Notes: generated by a model not told the origin, from the sequence alone. DNA of 64,000 nucleotides from Laccaria trichodermophora (GCA_018417955.1 JACTVC010000033.1:186001-250000), one strand, 5' to 3'; shown: positions 34,930 through 47,134, numbered from the stretch's first letter. Numbers and translations are program-made.

Positions 34930-35957
34930 ACTACTGGGTTGCGTTTTCCTATCTATTTTTTCATCTTATTCTGTACACTGTTTGTATCATTAGCTATATC
35001 TTATGATCGGCTTACTTTGACTATGGGGTCTGCGGCAAGACGACATCAACCTTCCGTGAGGAGAGACTCGAGACGCTGGAATGTAGTACGTGATGAACCG
35101 ATACGGGCTAATGATCCCACCCTTCACTTTCAGCTATGGGATTGGAGGAAACTTACAGTGGGGCGGTAAGACATGATAGAGGATATCGCAAATACTGCGA
35201 ACACGCGTCATATCTAGTTCTCCAAGCGGGAAAGAGCAATGTGACTTCGGCGGGCATGGTCGGTGAGCTTTAACTTTTTGTGAACAGATGCTAGGTCGGG
35301 TCCACATCTAGAAGGAAGCCCACCCAAGTCAATTCTTCGACGTCACTGGTCAACGCATACATGCATTTGGCCTGTGATCAGATCAGGAAAGGCAGCAAGC
35401 TGGTGACAGAAGATCGTCCTCATATTCTCATTGAAGAACATCGCCGAAAGGTTTAGCTGATAAGGCTTAATATTGCTTAGGCGATAGAGACGCAGAGAAT
35501 ATCCATCGAGATCCACCGGTGGCAAACGTTTTTCGACGAAGCCATGGACGAGTCATGCTCAATCAGGGCAATTGTGGAAAGCCGAAGGTCGAACCGATGT
35601 CAATCATGTAACGTCTCCCGACTTGCGCTGCATTTGTTGTCGGCAGTTAAGGTGGATGCTAATGAATGAAGCTGAAACTATCGCACAAATTCGGCTGGGA
35701 ATTAGCTATTATTGACGGCAGAAATCTATATGAACTCATCCCCAATGCTGCGTGCTTGCTACAAGAGCAGGTGAAAGGGTAGACCACTGTGGTGGGGAGT
35801 TGTGCTTGCAACTGTGCTCCAGGCATGTCAATGTCAGGTCTTGTGTATCAGTCCTCGACTCCTTGTAGATCTGAAGGCGTGTGTCAAATTCGATATCATG
35901 GAGTCATAGTACGAATCGAGATTTTTGGACGAATGCCGTTTTATCGAGGTAAGTAGG
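34930..35957. other. Intergenic region, part of duplication unit 1
   Basis: One kilobase between H2A and the first kinase-like gene. I find no supported gene. The stretch about 35290-35370 matches about 39140-39245, and other pieces match the spacer in front of the second kinase-like gene, so the spacer itself was duplicated and has diverged. Confidence 0.5.
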
Positions 35958-38184
35958 TCATGAGCCTAGGTAGGTTCGGGTGATACAATTCATGCATATG
36001 ATATCGAAGTCGTCTAGGGGGTACTACTTACGTTCACGTCCGAAAGACCCCAAAAATTTACGGACGATCTCGGCTCCTCCGTTATCTGTCTCCCGTACTC
36101 CCCTCGTTGACCATTTGGCTGATCCCCAGCTGATCAACGAAAGGGATAACTCTGGGCCGTGGATACCGTCGAACTTGTTCAATACAAAATGCTCAAAAAG
36201 TAGACACCGGTGATAGATTCTATTTCGCTTGAGTGCCGATACAATGTCCTCAAATTGCTGGCAGATAATTTGCAGGCTTTGGGTTGAAGAAGTCAATTAA
36301 TAGAATGAGGTTATGTTCAAAACTCGCCACTCACCGTCGTACTGATAACTTCAGCTCTTTGCTATGCAGGAGTGATTCACCGCCATGTGACATCAGCAGT
36401 CCCATTCCCGGACAACGTGCACACCAGAATAATCCATACACTTCGACAATGCCTTTGAAACCCTCTTCCTTCAATTCGACATACATCTCGTATTCTCTAA
36501 GAAGCATTTGAATGCATTCTCGTCCTTGAGCCAGCTTCATGACAAAACGGCCAGCAATAGTTTTTCTGTTCAGAGTCACCTCGCATTTATAAACGCGACC
36601 ACTCAAAGGTTTGAGCATTAATTGTAGATTGTTGGGTACGTCAGGTTCCGAGTCGACTGGTTCGCCTGTATTGTAGCGATTGAAATGTTGTACTTTTGCA
36701 ACGCCAAAAATAGGGATCGTTGCCTTCACTTCAACTTTGCGGCAGCATTTCAACCTTTCGCACAGCGTCTGAACATTGATGAGGGAGAATTAGACGATCG
36801 CAACACGGATCAACACACCGTAAAAAAATCCGCCTCTTGCTGAGCGACTCTCAGACGTTTTTGCCGTATTTGGAAGTTCATGTCCCTTGGATCTCCGTGG
36901 TTGTATTTCGTTTTATCGTGGTGGTAGTCGTGACGATAATAATGATACTTCAATCGTGGTTCCGAAACCAGCATGTCGTTGAGTTGTTGAGCACGGTCGA
37001 GGGCGTCTTCGAATGCGGCGAGATATAAGCCAGTATGCAACTTTCCATATGCAGGCGCAGAATTGGAAACCTTGATTATGTCCGAGAGATAAAGTGTTTG
37101 GCTTGCTCGATGGCGAAATCCAATGACTTCATACAAGCCTGCATTGATGACTATGAAGGTGGTGTCGTTTTGTACTGCTTCGGCCCAAGCCTTGAAGATA
37201 AATGATCAACATTGTATGCAGCATTGAGACTGTTGAAAATCCCACCTGTTGTATGATATGCTTGGCTTTCACTTGAGGCCCTTTAGTACGAGCTTTAGAA
37301 CGCTTGGCGACCTTCGGCTGAAATTCTATGAGGGGTAACGAGGAATCAGGACTTGTTTTCCTGCCCGTACTCAGAGGTACGGGGTCAATTCGGTGATACC
37401 GCTTAGACTTGCACGGACTGCGTGATGTGCATCCCGTCCAGGGAAAGCTTTCCTGCGAGATGAGCCCCAGAATTTCACCCATAATTTTCTTAGATCCGGC
37501 TGCCAGACTCTTGAACTCCCATATGGCCAAAACATTTAAGTTCCATTCTTCAAGAAGCTTGATATGACTTTTCAATTTGTCAGGAAGAGCAAGGAAGTCA
37601 GATCCATGGTTTCCGACGACCAAGAACCCATCAGCCTTGGCTTTTGTCTGCTTGTAAACTTGGAATTGCCACTTTAGAAAGTCTCCCGCAGTCCCAAAAC
37701 CAAGCGCCCCCGCCGCTGCCAAACAAGGCGGCGCGATTAATTCTTTATAAAAGTCCTGCACTTCGGTTTCGCATTTCGTATTCTTGATACAAGCTGCTCC
37801 CAGAAGTTTTATTTTTTCAGATAATTGATCAGGCTTGGAATGACTCGGATTAGCCCGAGCCTCCTCCAATGCCGAGTCTGCTGTCTTTCCCAGGCGTGAG
37901 GTCAGATCCGGAGCTGAAACGACTTTCTTGAGAATAAGTTTCTCGTGTAGATGCTTATCCCAAAGAGCTGGGGCTCTGGTGGAACTCTTTGTGGAAATGA
38001 TTTTCTCATCAACTCTAGAGGTGGGGCTCCAGGCGAAGAAGTTTGGGACAGACAACAGAAAAGAATGGCTCGGTTCATCATCTGCGACTGGAACAAGTAG
38101 CATAAATGAATGAGTGGCTAAAGATTGAAAATCGTTCTTACTCTGAGAGGGTGGCGGCGCGTCGGGAATTGATCGCCTGGGCAT
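35958..38184 (-). CDS. Degenerate kinase-like protein, tandem copy 1 (about 647 aa)
   Basis: Minus-strand exons 38142-38184, 37246-38087, 36819-37190, 36335-36768, 36032-36276 and an 8-nt last exon 35958-35965 give 647 residues. The N-terminal half has F-F-A-W-S-P-T-S, G-A-A-C-I-K-N-T, G-T-A-G-D-F-L-K-W-Q, and A-D-G-F-L-V-V followed by I-W-E-F-K-S-L, a layout like the extra N-terminal domain of some Agaricomycete kinases. A W-A-E-A-V-Q-N-D block and a kinase-like C-lobe follow. In the C-lobe the nucleotide-binding Lys is in F-V-M-K-L-A, the catalytic loop reads Y-H-R-C-L-L-F-E-H-F instead of H-x-D-x-x-x-x-N, and the metal site reads S-W-G instead of DFG. Both catalytic Asp are missing, so I infer a pseudokinase. 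If the last splice is not used, the protein ends at 36024 with one or two different residues. Confidence 0.6.
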
Positions 38185-39011
38185 TGAAATAGATTGGAAT
38201 CCCAGATGAAATTTTTATTGTACAGGAGAGATTGATTGCAGGAAAGCTGGATTGTCCTCGAGACGAATAAATATTTTCGTTGCCGCCTGCGGGTGTATGA
38301 ATGATGAAGCAAAAAAAAAATGATGTGAAAGAATGGGCCTTCGTATGAGTCGTTAGTTGTTATATAGGTGTGCGGTGAAGCGCTGAGAATACCTGATAAC
38401 AGGACGATGATCCCCTAGTTGAAAACAAGAAAACAATTTCTTCATGTTGCGATGCCAGCCGTAGTCTGCAAGACGAAAGGATACGTCAATAATACTGAAA
38501 ACAAGTAAGACGACCTTCATCTACAAGGACTGACAATATCAGACGCCGCGAATACAGCAAAGTTGTCAGGAGAAGAATAAACAGCCTGAGAGATTCCTAG
38601 TGAAAACAAGGTGACGCGACGAATTGGGGGTGCTTTGACACAAGTTGACAACTGGGACCTGGGTTTCAATTGAGGGCGGCGACCCGGGTGACTTGACACA
38701 ACACCTTGTTCTAAATTTGCTCTTTTCATTCAATGGAAGATATTGCGTGCATGTAGATAATCCGGGAGCGTGCGTTAAGAACGTCCATGTTTCTTTATCT
38801 TGTAAGAAGGGGGACGGCCACTGTTTGGCCAGTGTTCTATTGAATTTTGTGTGGCACCAGGTAAAAGGCGGTTATGACGGGGAAAAAATGAATTAGAATC
38901 AGAGTTGCGAAAACGTAGTAAGCTGAAGATCGTGTGACGAATCACGTTGCTTCGGTACATGTGACCGCACCGGAACGGAATTTGGAAAGAGTAGTATCTC
39001 ACCATTGAAAG
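38185..39011. other. Upstream region of copy 1, with relics shared with 43.0-43.9 kb
   Basis: The sequence from about 38410 to 38940 matches about 43065-43885 (upstream of copy 2), with deletions. Both contain the stretch C-A-G-C-A-A-A-G-T-T-G-T-C-A-G-G-A-G and the later G-A-C-T-T-G-A-C-A-C-A motif. In copy 1 the pre-SET coding segment present at 43306-43488 is largely deleted. No functional gene is supported here. Confidence 0.55.
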
Positions 39012-39020
39012 CTACTGCTA

Positions 39021-39120
39021 GCTACTGCCCACAAAGATAGAATATAGAAGCATAAGCTAGCGGGTTGCGTTTTTCTATCAATTCCTCTCATGCTGTACAC
39101 TGCTTGTATCATAAGTTATG
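39021..39120 (+). pseudogene. Relic of the histone H2A 3' end
   Basis: About 100 bases match the end of H2A (from the L-L-P-T-K codons at about 34880) and its 3' flank, with small deletions that remove the Lys/Gly tail. It marks the start of duplication unit 2 and shows that the breakpoint was inside the last H2A exon. Confidence 0.7.
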
Positions 39121-39569
39121 AGGGCTCTTCGGCAAAACACCTGAATCGGGTCCACAGAGTTTTGAAGGAAGGAAGCCCATGCCTACCCTTCATAATCAGT
39201 TCTTTGATGTCACTGGTCAACGCAAATGTGCATTTGGCCTGTGAGCGTTTCTACCCAATGGTTGACGCTGCCATGGCCCCGAGAGCCCAACGAGAGCCTA
39301 TGTCACATGCCATGAAATACAAACGTCTCTCGACTTGCGCTGCATCTGTTGTCGGCAGTTAAGGTGGATGCTAATGAACGGAGGTGAAACTGTCGCCCAG
39401 ATTCGGCGGGGAACCAGCTAATAATGACGGCAAAAATCTGATATGCCTCAACGAGGTTTGGAGTTATATGCTTGTCGTAAAGCGCCGACGCGGATGGTTG
39501 ACGACTACACACCAGGCTGCCTCAAGTTCATACATTATCGCCAATGCCGTTTTATCGAGGGAAAGTACA

Positions 39570-42500
39570 TCATGAACCTGGGTAGGTTCGCGTGATACAA
39601 GTTCATGCAGATGGTAGTTGTCTAGGAGGGACTACTTACGTTCAGGCTCCAAAAAATTACGGATGATCTCGGCTCCTTCGTTATCTGTCTCCCATTCTTC
39701 TCTCATCAGCCATTTGGCTGACCCCCAGCTGATCAACGAAAGAGTTAACTTTGGGCCCTCTTTGTTCCATACGAAATGCTCCAAGAGTAAACCTCGGTGA
39801 TCAATTCTATTTCGCTTGAGTGCCAATAAAATGTCCTCAAATTGCTGGCAGATACTTAGCCTTTGGGTTGAAGAAGTTACTGAATAGATGTGATTATGTT
39901 CAAAACTCGCCACTCACAGCTGTCCCAATGCCTTCAACTCTTTCCGATCTAGGAGGGATTTACCGCCATATGACATCAGAAGTGCCATTCTCCCCATTCC
40001 CGGACAGGGTGCATCACACCAGAATAATCCATACACTTCGACAATGCCTTTGAAGCCCTCTTCCTCCAATTTGAGATACGTCTTGTATTCTCTGAGAAGA
40101 ATTTCATGGTGTTCTTGTCGTTGAGCCAGTTTCACGACAAACCAACCAGCAATAAGCTGACCGCCCAGAGTCACCTCGCAGTTATAAACGTGACTACCCA
40201 AAGGTTTGAGCAGCATCAACTGTAGTTTGTTGGATACGTCAGGTTTTGAATCGACTAGTTCGCCCATATCGAAGCGATTGAAATGTTGTACGTTATCAAC
40301 ACCAAAAATAGGAATCGCTGCCTTCACTTCGGCTTTTCGGCAGCATTTCAACCTTTCACACTGCGTCTGAACATTGATGAGGGAGAGTCAGACAATCGCA
40401 AGACGGATCAACACACCGCATGTTGCTGAGCGATCAAAGATTCTGCCTGTGTCTGGGAGTCCTCGTCCCTTGGATCTTCGTGATGATATTTCGTTTTATC
40501 GTGGGGGTACTTGCGGCGATAAAGATCATTATACCGAAGTTCCGAAGTCTTCATGTTGTTGAGTTGTCGAGCACGGTCGAGGGCGTCTTCGAAGGCGGCG
40601 AGATATAAGCCAGTATGCAACTTTCCATATGCAGGCGTAGAATCGGAAACCTTGATTATGTCCGAGAGATAAAGTGTTTGGCTTGCTCGATGGCGAAGTC
40701 CAATAACTTCGTACAAGCCTGCATTGATGACTATGAAGGTGGCATCATTTTGTACTGCTTCGGCCCAAGCCTTGAAAATAAATGATCAACATTGTATGCA
40801 GCATTGACACTGTCGTAAATCCCACCTGTTGTATGATATGCTTGGATTTCACCTGAGGCTCTTTAGCATGGGGCAATCGGGATTCGCATCCAGGCGTCTC
40901 GTCTCCAGGATAAATGCCCTCAATATATGAGAGTGTTTCATCTCTGTTCTTGTCTTCGACATCGAGACAACGCTTGGGGATGAGGCATTTCGAGGAATCA
41001 GGACTTGTTCTCTTGCCAGTATTGATGGGCAGGGGGGCACTTGGGTGATAGTCGATAGAATCGACAGAGTTGCATCGATCGGCTGATGTGCACCCCGTCC
41101 AAGAAAAGCTTTCCTGCAAACTGAGCTCCATAATTGCCTCCATAGTCTCCTTAGATCCGGCTGCCAGACTCTTGAACTCCCATATGACCAGAACATTCAA
41201 GTTCCATTCTTCAAGAAGCCTGATACGCAATTTGAATTCGTCAGGCAGAACAAGGAAGCCAGATCCCTGGACAGCGACGACCAAAAACCCATCAGCCTTG
41301 GCTTGTTTCTGCCCGTGAAATTTGGACTGCCACTTCAAGAAGTCTCCTGCAGTTCCAAAGCCAAGAACCCCCGCCGCTTCCAAACAACGCGGAGCGATTG
41401 ATTCTTTGTAAAAGGCCCGCACCTCGCTTTCGTCCTCCGTATTCTTGATACAAGCTGCTCCCAGATTTTTCGTTTTTTCAGGTAATTGGTTAGGTTTCCA
41501 ATGATTCGGATTAGCTTTTTGAGCCCGCTCCAACGCCGAGTCTGCTATCTCTCCCAGGCGTGCGGTCAGTTCCGGAGCTGAAACGACTTTCTTGAGAATA
41601 AATTTTTCATGTAGATGCCTATCCCAACGAGCTGGGGCTCTTGTGGAACCGCTTCCGGAAATCGTTTTCTCCTCAACTCCAGAGGTGGGGCTCCAAGCGA
41701 AGAAGTTGGGGACAGAAGACAGAAGAGAACGGGTCGATTTATCATCTGCAACTGGAACCGCTGTATCCAAAGATCTTGTAAGCAACCGTGCACGCTGGGG
41801 GGAGCTAGACAACTCACGGGAAGCCAAGACAGGGGAAGAATGTTCCGATACATGCGTAGCGGGTCCATGTTCATTCGCTGATTTTCCATTTTTCCCAACA
41901 CTCCTGGGAATATCTTATGATGATGGAAGTAAGATAAATAAATGATGGCAAAAGGATGCAAGCAATTCTCACCCAGAGCGCGCGCCAACTTCTCCGATTT
42001 ATGTGGTTTTGACTCGCGTAAGGATTGAGCGGGATCAGAAACGGGCGGCAAAGGGACTGGTTTCTGCCTCTCTGCCAGGTCAGATTGGGCGGCCGGGGGG
42101 TTCTTGGGAGAAGTAGGATTCTTCGAATATACAATATTCTCAATGGCAGCAGGTGATGATGCTTTACGACGCTGCTTCCCCTTTGTTACCGGTGTTTGCG
42201 GAGAAGGTCGGAGTTTCATCGAAAGTATTTTATCCGCGTCAATCAGCGAGTCCGCAGTTCCTAAGCTCTTCAGAAGCGATTTTGGCTGTGCAGAACGGTT
42301 GCTCGCCTCAGCTTTTTCCATTTCACTACTCGTCTTTTCCCGGGAGACAATGAAAGGGTCAAGAACTGGCACCGTAGTGGGTGTAGCGGACACCGTAGTG
42401 GGTGTAGCGGTCTTATGTCCGCGCGGCGACCTTCTATATGCTTTGGGAGTCGTTTCTGTGGATGGAAGTAGCATAAACAAATGAGGGGCTAAAGAGTGAA

Positions 42501-42843
42501 AACCGTTCTCACCTGGGGAGGGTGGCAGTACAGTCCGCGATTTGTCCGCTTTACGTGGTGTGGAATTTTGCAAGGATAAAGCAGGATCCGGAAGAGAGGG
42601 GAAGGGAGTTGCGTTCTGCACCTCTTGGTGGTCAGACTGAGTTGTGGGAAGCTTCACCAGGGCAAATCCTTCTTTCCCGTTGGCAGCAGACGACGATACT
42701 GTGCGACGCTGCTTCCCAGGGGTCGCAGCCTTTGAAGTTGGGCCGGAAACTGACCTCAAGATTGGATGAGCCCCTTTCAAAGGTGACGACGGGCGATTGG
42801 GATTCTGCCGCGATGGCGAGTTGGGAATTGACGGCTTGGGCAT
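39570..42843 (-). CDS. Degenerate kinase-like protein, tandem copy 2 (about 958 aa)
   Basis: Eight minus-strand exons (42513-42843, 41973-42455, 41818-41913, 40826-41760, 40417-40770, 39918-40366, 39640-39860, 39570-39577) give 958 residues. Exons 4-8 are the counterpart of copy 1 with the same splice sites, including the 8-nt last exon. Copy 2 has about 300 extra N-terminal residues, Ser/Pro/Lys-rich and disordered, in which G-K-Q-R-R-x-x-S-S and A-Q-S-L-R/Q-x-S-x-P-x-K blocks occur twice, a sign of internal duplication. The C-lobe has F-V-V-K-L-A, then I-D-H-R-G-L-L-L-E-H-F where an active kinase has its catalytic Asp and Asn, and I-S-W-G-S-A at the DFG position. As the same residues are missing in both copies, the loss predates their duplication. 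Function unknown; a pseudokinase scaffold is my inference. Confidence 0.6.
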
Positions 42844-43305
42844 TGAAATCCCTGATGAAATTTTTAGTGTACAGAGATTGGTTGGAGTGAAGCTGGATCG
42901 TCCTCGAGATGGAAGAACATCTTCGTTGCCGTGCCCTGCGGGTTTAAATGATGAAGTAGAAAATAAATTATACGAGAAAATCGGACCTGTGAGCTGGTAC
43001 ACAGATGTGCGGTGAAGCGTTGAGAAAACTCCGTAACAGGAGGATGATGACCCTCGACCCCCCAAGTTAGAAACAACAAAGCGATCTCTTCACATAGCGA
43101 TATCAGTCGTCGTTTGCAAGACGCCGAAAACGTCAATAATATATTGAAAACACGTCAGACGATCTTGGTTCACAAGGACTGTCAATATCAAACACTGCGA
43201 GTGCAGCAAAGTTGTCAGGAGAGAGAGAAACAGCCTGAGAGGTTCCTAGAAGTTGACGCGACAAATTGGGGGTGCTTTGATACATCTGCCACCAGCTGCC
43301 ACCTC

Positions 43306-43488
43306 GGTCTAGACGCGCCTCCCATTCAAGTGTTCAACGACATTGATGGCGAACCCACCCCGCCATGGGAATTTTATTACACGAACCAGATGTGGCATGG
43401 GAACGGCGTGCCCCCGCCCGACGTGACGAAGTTGGAGAGCTGTGATTGCGTGGGGAAATGCGATCCGAGATCGTCGAAGCCTAATTGA
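43306..43488 (+). pseudogene. Fragment of a SET-type histone methyltransferase (pre-SET region)
   Basis: One open segment encodes P-I-Q-V-F-N-D-I-D, P-T-P-P-W-E-F-Y-Y-T-N, W-H-G-N-G-V-P-P-P-D, then C-D-C-V-G-K-C-D-P, the start of a zinc-binding pre-SET Cys cluster as in Clr4/SUV39-type enzymes. After S-S-K-P-N it stops. No SET domain, further Cys cluster or chromodomain is seen nearby, so it is an isolated fragment. A frame at about 43622-43760 (P-L-E-I-A-L-A-K-F-V-W-Q) has no start codon and may be part of the same or another relic. Confidence 0.6.
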
Positions 43489-44011
43489 AGGCGACGGTAG
43501 ACAATGACTAGTGACTTGACACAGCACCTTGTTCCAAATTTGCTCTCTTCATTCCATGGAAGACATTGCGTGTAGATAACCCGTGAGCGTGCGCTAACAG
43601 CTTTCATGTTTCTTTTCTCCCTAGGAGGGAGTACCGAAGACGAGAAACATCCGCGTTTTGTTGTCGTGCCACTGGAGATTGCACTCGCGAAATTTGTGTG
43701 GCAGGTCACAAGAGGACTGGCTGGCCTATGGCGCTCTAAGACCAGAGAAAGAAAAGATGACGATGACAGTGAGAAAATGGATTAGAAACATAGTGTCCTG
43801 TGAGCAATTCCTGGTCCAAAATGATATTGAACGTCGTTGTTCAACGCAAGTCTTCGCCTGTGCATGTGACGGTACGGAAGAGATCGAGATCTGCTGATTG
43901 CAGATGACTTCTACTACGGCTACTCCAATGTCTATACAACCTCCTTCTCTTCTTCCACCGTCATCTTGACATAAGTACCCGACGTCGTTTGGCAATTTCA
44001 AGATACCTCGA

Positions 44012-45871
44012 ATGGATGAAATTATCAAAGGCCTATGGATTGGTGATCTCATCAGCGCAAAGAACGTCGAACGGCTGAAGAAAAATAAAATCTATAGCGT
44101 TTTGTCCGCAATGCGAGGCAGGATAAACATCAGGGAGACGTTCATCCACCATCAGATTCTTCTCGACGACTCTGAGGACGCCGACATTTTGGTACACCTC
44201 TTACCATCCATCCACTTCATCCAGGCAGAGTTGGACAAAGGACGTGGTGTTCTGGTACATTGTCATGCTGGCATCAGTGAGGCTTACCTTTTGTCTCTCA
44301 AAATATCGCTAAATTTACGTACAGGTCGTAGCTCCACCATCGTTGCGGCGTATCTCATGCACAGCCGAAATTTAGATCCTTCTTCAGCTCTGGAGCTGAT
44401 ACGAAAGGCCCGACCTAGCATCGAGTATGTGTTCCACTCTTTCTTCCCCCCTGCAAATGAATTTCGTTGTGAAGCCTGATATATGGGTGTTGAAATCATA
44501 TGGGCGTTCAGGCGCATTCCACTTTCGAAATCCTTGACATTCGCTCAACAAGCTATTGACACATCTCTAGCCCCAACCCAGGTTTCCTCCGGCAACTAGA
44601 GATCTTTCACAAGTCACGGTACCAGATTTCGCGGCAGGACAAGAACGTTCGCATGTTTTACATGGGAAGAGCAGTTGAGGAAGTTCTGAGTATGTATCGC
44701 ATCACAAGCAATTGCACCGAAAATCTCATCTTCTACGTAGATGGGGACGGTTCGCTTCCAGAAACGAAGATGTTTGCGAAATTTCCTCGAACACCTTCAG
44801 ACTCTAACCCCACCACACCCGGCAGCCCGCGGCGGCGGATCAGGTGTAAAATGTGCCGTCAGGAATTGGCGACGAGAGAGCACATGTTAGATCATGGCCA
44901 GCTAGGTCCCGCCACACCGGCCGCATCGACTCCAGCAACGTCACGGAGACCGTCAGCATCTGTCCAGCCTCGAAGCAGAGCCCCTTCCAATGCCCAATCA
45001 TGGCCAACAAATGATCTCTCCAAACGACGACCGTCGATGCTATCGGATGCCCCTATGTCCGCAGTAGACACCGAAGCTGTTAAAGGTGTCAAGTCTGCTC
45101 CGGTACTACCTCAACACCAGGACCTCGCGACACGGCGGCTTTCCGGGCACCAAGCCCAAGCCCTGTCTCTGACTGCTCTACGCAGCATGTCTCGAGGTGC
45201 GAATACCTCCGCGTCAGCATTGGAGATGGACGAGGATGTTGGAGCTCCACCGTCGGAAATTTCAGAAAACCCTCCTAAAACGATGCCAACGACCAGTGGG
45301 GCTCCACCAGCTGACTTGTCAATAAAAGCTGCCGAAATACTTGGGCGACGGTTATCACACTCCATGATATCTTCAACGTCGGAAACGCAGGTACCAGATC
45401 AAGAGGACCATCCCACAACGCACCTCATCAGCCCAAATGACCTTGCAGCACAACTGTACGCCCATCCAAAACTCGCCGAACTCCGAACTATATCTGGACC
45501 ATCCTCTCCCGCGGTGTCAACGCCCATCAGTGCTCCCATTTTGGCTAATTCAAAATGTTCTGGGTATTTTGTGGAACCTGTGCGTTGTGCTTCACTTGTA
45601 TCTTTTGTATGCATCGATTGAAGTTGAAATCTGAAGATGAAATGGATGGAACCGTTTTTGGAGTCTGGCCAGCTCGCTGGGAAGATCATCTGCCCCAATA
45701 AGAAGTGCGGGGCAAAGCTGGGAAATTATGATTGGGCCGGCGTATGCTGTGGATGTAAAGCATGGGTTACCCCTGTACGTTTGTTGTATCGGCCTCTCGC
45801 AAATATTTCTGATGTAAGAATACTTCTAGGGGTTTTGTATTAATCGGTCAAAAGTTGACGAGGTAGTTTAG
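44012..45871 (+). CDS. YVH1: Dual-specificity protein phosphatase Yvh1 (DUSP12 family, 500 aa)
   Basis: Six exons (44012-44276, 44325-44424, 44571-44689, 44741-45579, 45637-45774, 45830-45871) give 500 residues. The N-terminal phosphatase domain has G-L-W-I-G-D, the general-acid region D-D-S-E-D-A-D, and the active-site H-C-H-A-G-I-S-R (Cys 84 to Arg 90, C-x5-R), which spans the first intron. After A-A-Y-L-M-H-S and P-N-P-G-F-L-R-Q-L comes a zinc-binding part: C-K-M-C-R-Q-E-L then, after a 260-residue Ser/Pro-rich insert, C-S-G-Y-F-V-E-P, W-M-E, G-K-I-I-C-P-N-K-K-C-G-A-K-L-G and G-V-C-C-G-C-K-A-W-V-T-P-G-F. Yvh1 acts in late 60S ribosome maturation (release of Mrt4), mainly through the zinc domain. 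The gene is intact. Confidence 0.93.
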
Positions 45872-45970
45872 TTCTTTCCTTCCTTTCTCCCTCCCTGTAT
45901 ATAGCTTGACCAATGAATACATACGCAACGCCCTAAAAAAATACATTCATTTCCTACAGACTTTGAGATT

Positions 45971-46059
45971 TCCTTCTAGCCGACTTGAACGACTGACCTC
46001 GTCATATTACGGACTGACCCAGTACTAGTGACGCGCTCTACCAACTGAGCTAAGAAGGA
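45971..46059 (-). tRNA. tRNA-Thr (anticodon AGU) with a 17-nt intron
   Basis: On the minus strand a full cloverleaf can be drawn. The 7-bp acceptor stem TCCTTCT/AGAAGGA is perfect. The D arm is GCTC-AGTTGGTA-GAGC, the anticodon stem CGTCA/TGACG, the loop CTAGTA plus A38 (anticodon AGT), and the T arm AGTCG-TTCAAGT-CGGCT. Between positions 37 and 38 lies a 17-nt intron (46006-46022), the normal place for a nuclear tRNA intron. Internal A and B boxes (TAGCTCAGTTGG and GTTCAAGTC) fit a polymerase III promoter. It lies 100 nt past the stop of YVH1, on the opposite strand. Confidence 0.92.
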
Positions 46060-46173
46060 CTTGTGTATTACTATTAGAGAACATCTTACATCTATGTCAT
46101 GGTGTAATCAAGGGTAAATAAATAGTTGAAGTATCATGAACTCAGGGTGAACTCAAGCCTCATCTCTTTCACC

Positions 46174-46974
46174 ATGAACAAGTTGAGAAAGACCTCTAAT
46201 CCTCCAACTCCCACCACCAACCTCGTGGAACGGCGGCCCCTCCTTACAACATCCTCAACAACCGCACTGTCCAAACACTCAAACTTGGTTCCAATACCCG
46301 TCGAAATTCAGCCACTAACAGCATCGGAGCAATACTGGGCAACGCGCGCTCTCAAAGCCGAAGCCCTTCTCTCAGCGCAGGAAAGCCATCATAGGGAGGT
46401 CAGGAGTCTGGGATTTTCGCAAGACGTTAAACGCTCCGTGAGCACCTTTTCTCCATTTGCTGCCTACTTTCTTACCAAACGGTTTACACAGAGAGAACTA
46501 GCGATACTGGCTCAGCAGCACAAGGAAAAGCATGCGTCTATGGAGAAGCTCGTCGTTCGTTCATTTTTTGGTTTAGTTCATGCTGGGCACCTTTGATGTG
46601 GGTTTATTCCCATTCTCCTTTCTCGCAGATGCTACTCACAGCGACAGTCGCGTTACTTGTGCTCCTAGTGATCTATCTTGCGACACATTATACGCATCAC
46701 TCGCTGCTCCTACAGCAACAGCAGCAGCATTGGCTTGCCGGACTCCCATCGCATTTCACTATTCCAATATTGTCCCCGTTTACCTCTGTCGTACGCATCC
46801 CGTCAATGTTCCTCGTCACTCAAACTCTGATCGAGGTTTACATAGGTCGAGAAAGAAACCTCAGTGATTGGTACAAGATCAATAACGGCGATATCCCTTG
46901 TAGCTGGTCTGATCGCCTATTTGGTGTTTCGACATTGGCTGAGCACAAGGGGCGTGGTGGCGGATTCGAGGTAA
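46174..46974 (+). CDS. Small membrane protein with a C-terminal hairpin (204 aa), unknown
   Basis: Exons 46174-46437, 46492-46551, 46629-46790 and 46846-46974 give 204 residues. Residues 1-108 are soluble, with a helical, charged segment (Y-W-A-T-R-A-L-K-A-E-A-L-L, then L-A-I-L-A-Q-Q-H-K-E-K-H) that may form a coiled coil. Two hydrophobic segments follow: L-L-T-A-T-V-A-L-L-V-L-L-V-I-Y-L and I-T-A-I-S-L-V-A-G-L-I-A-Y-L-V-F, suggesting a membrane hairpin, with a short basic tail. The third intron (46791-46845) was chosen because only it restores the second membrane segment. The stop overlaps a good GTAAGT donor, so a further 3' exon cannot be excluded. I do not recognise the family. Confidence 0.6.
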
Positions 46975-47134
46975 GTCGCCTGTCGGCGATCGTGTAGGCA
47001 GCAGTTTCTAGGTGCACGCTGTACTTGTTTAGAATTTGATTTCCGTAACATACATATTTAAGAGCGCCCGCAGCTTCTGTATCGTATGATGTTTCCGTAT
47101 GTTTCCTTTCACCAACAACCTGAAAATCCTCGAC

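Noticed and set aside
40745..41827. A separate 360-residue gene starting at 41827
   Set aside because: Its first codons lie in an intron and the upstream exon 41818-41913; splice phases connect it to the longer gene starting at 42843.
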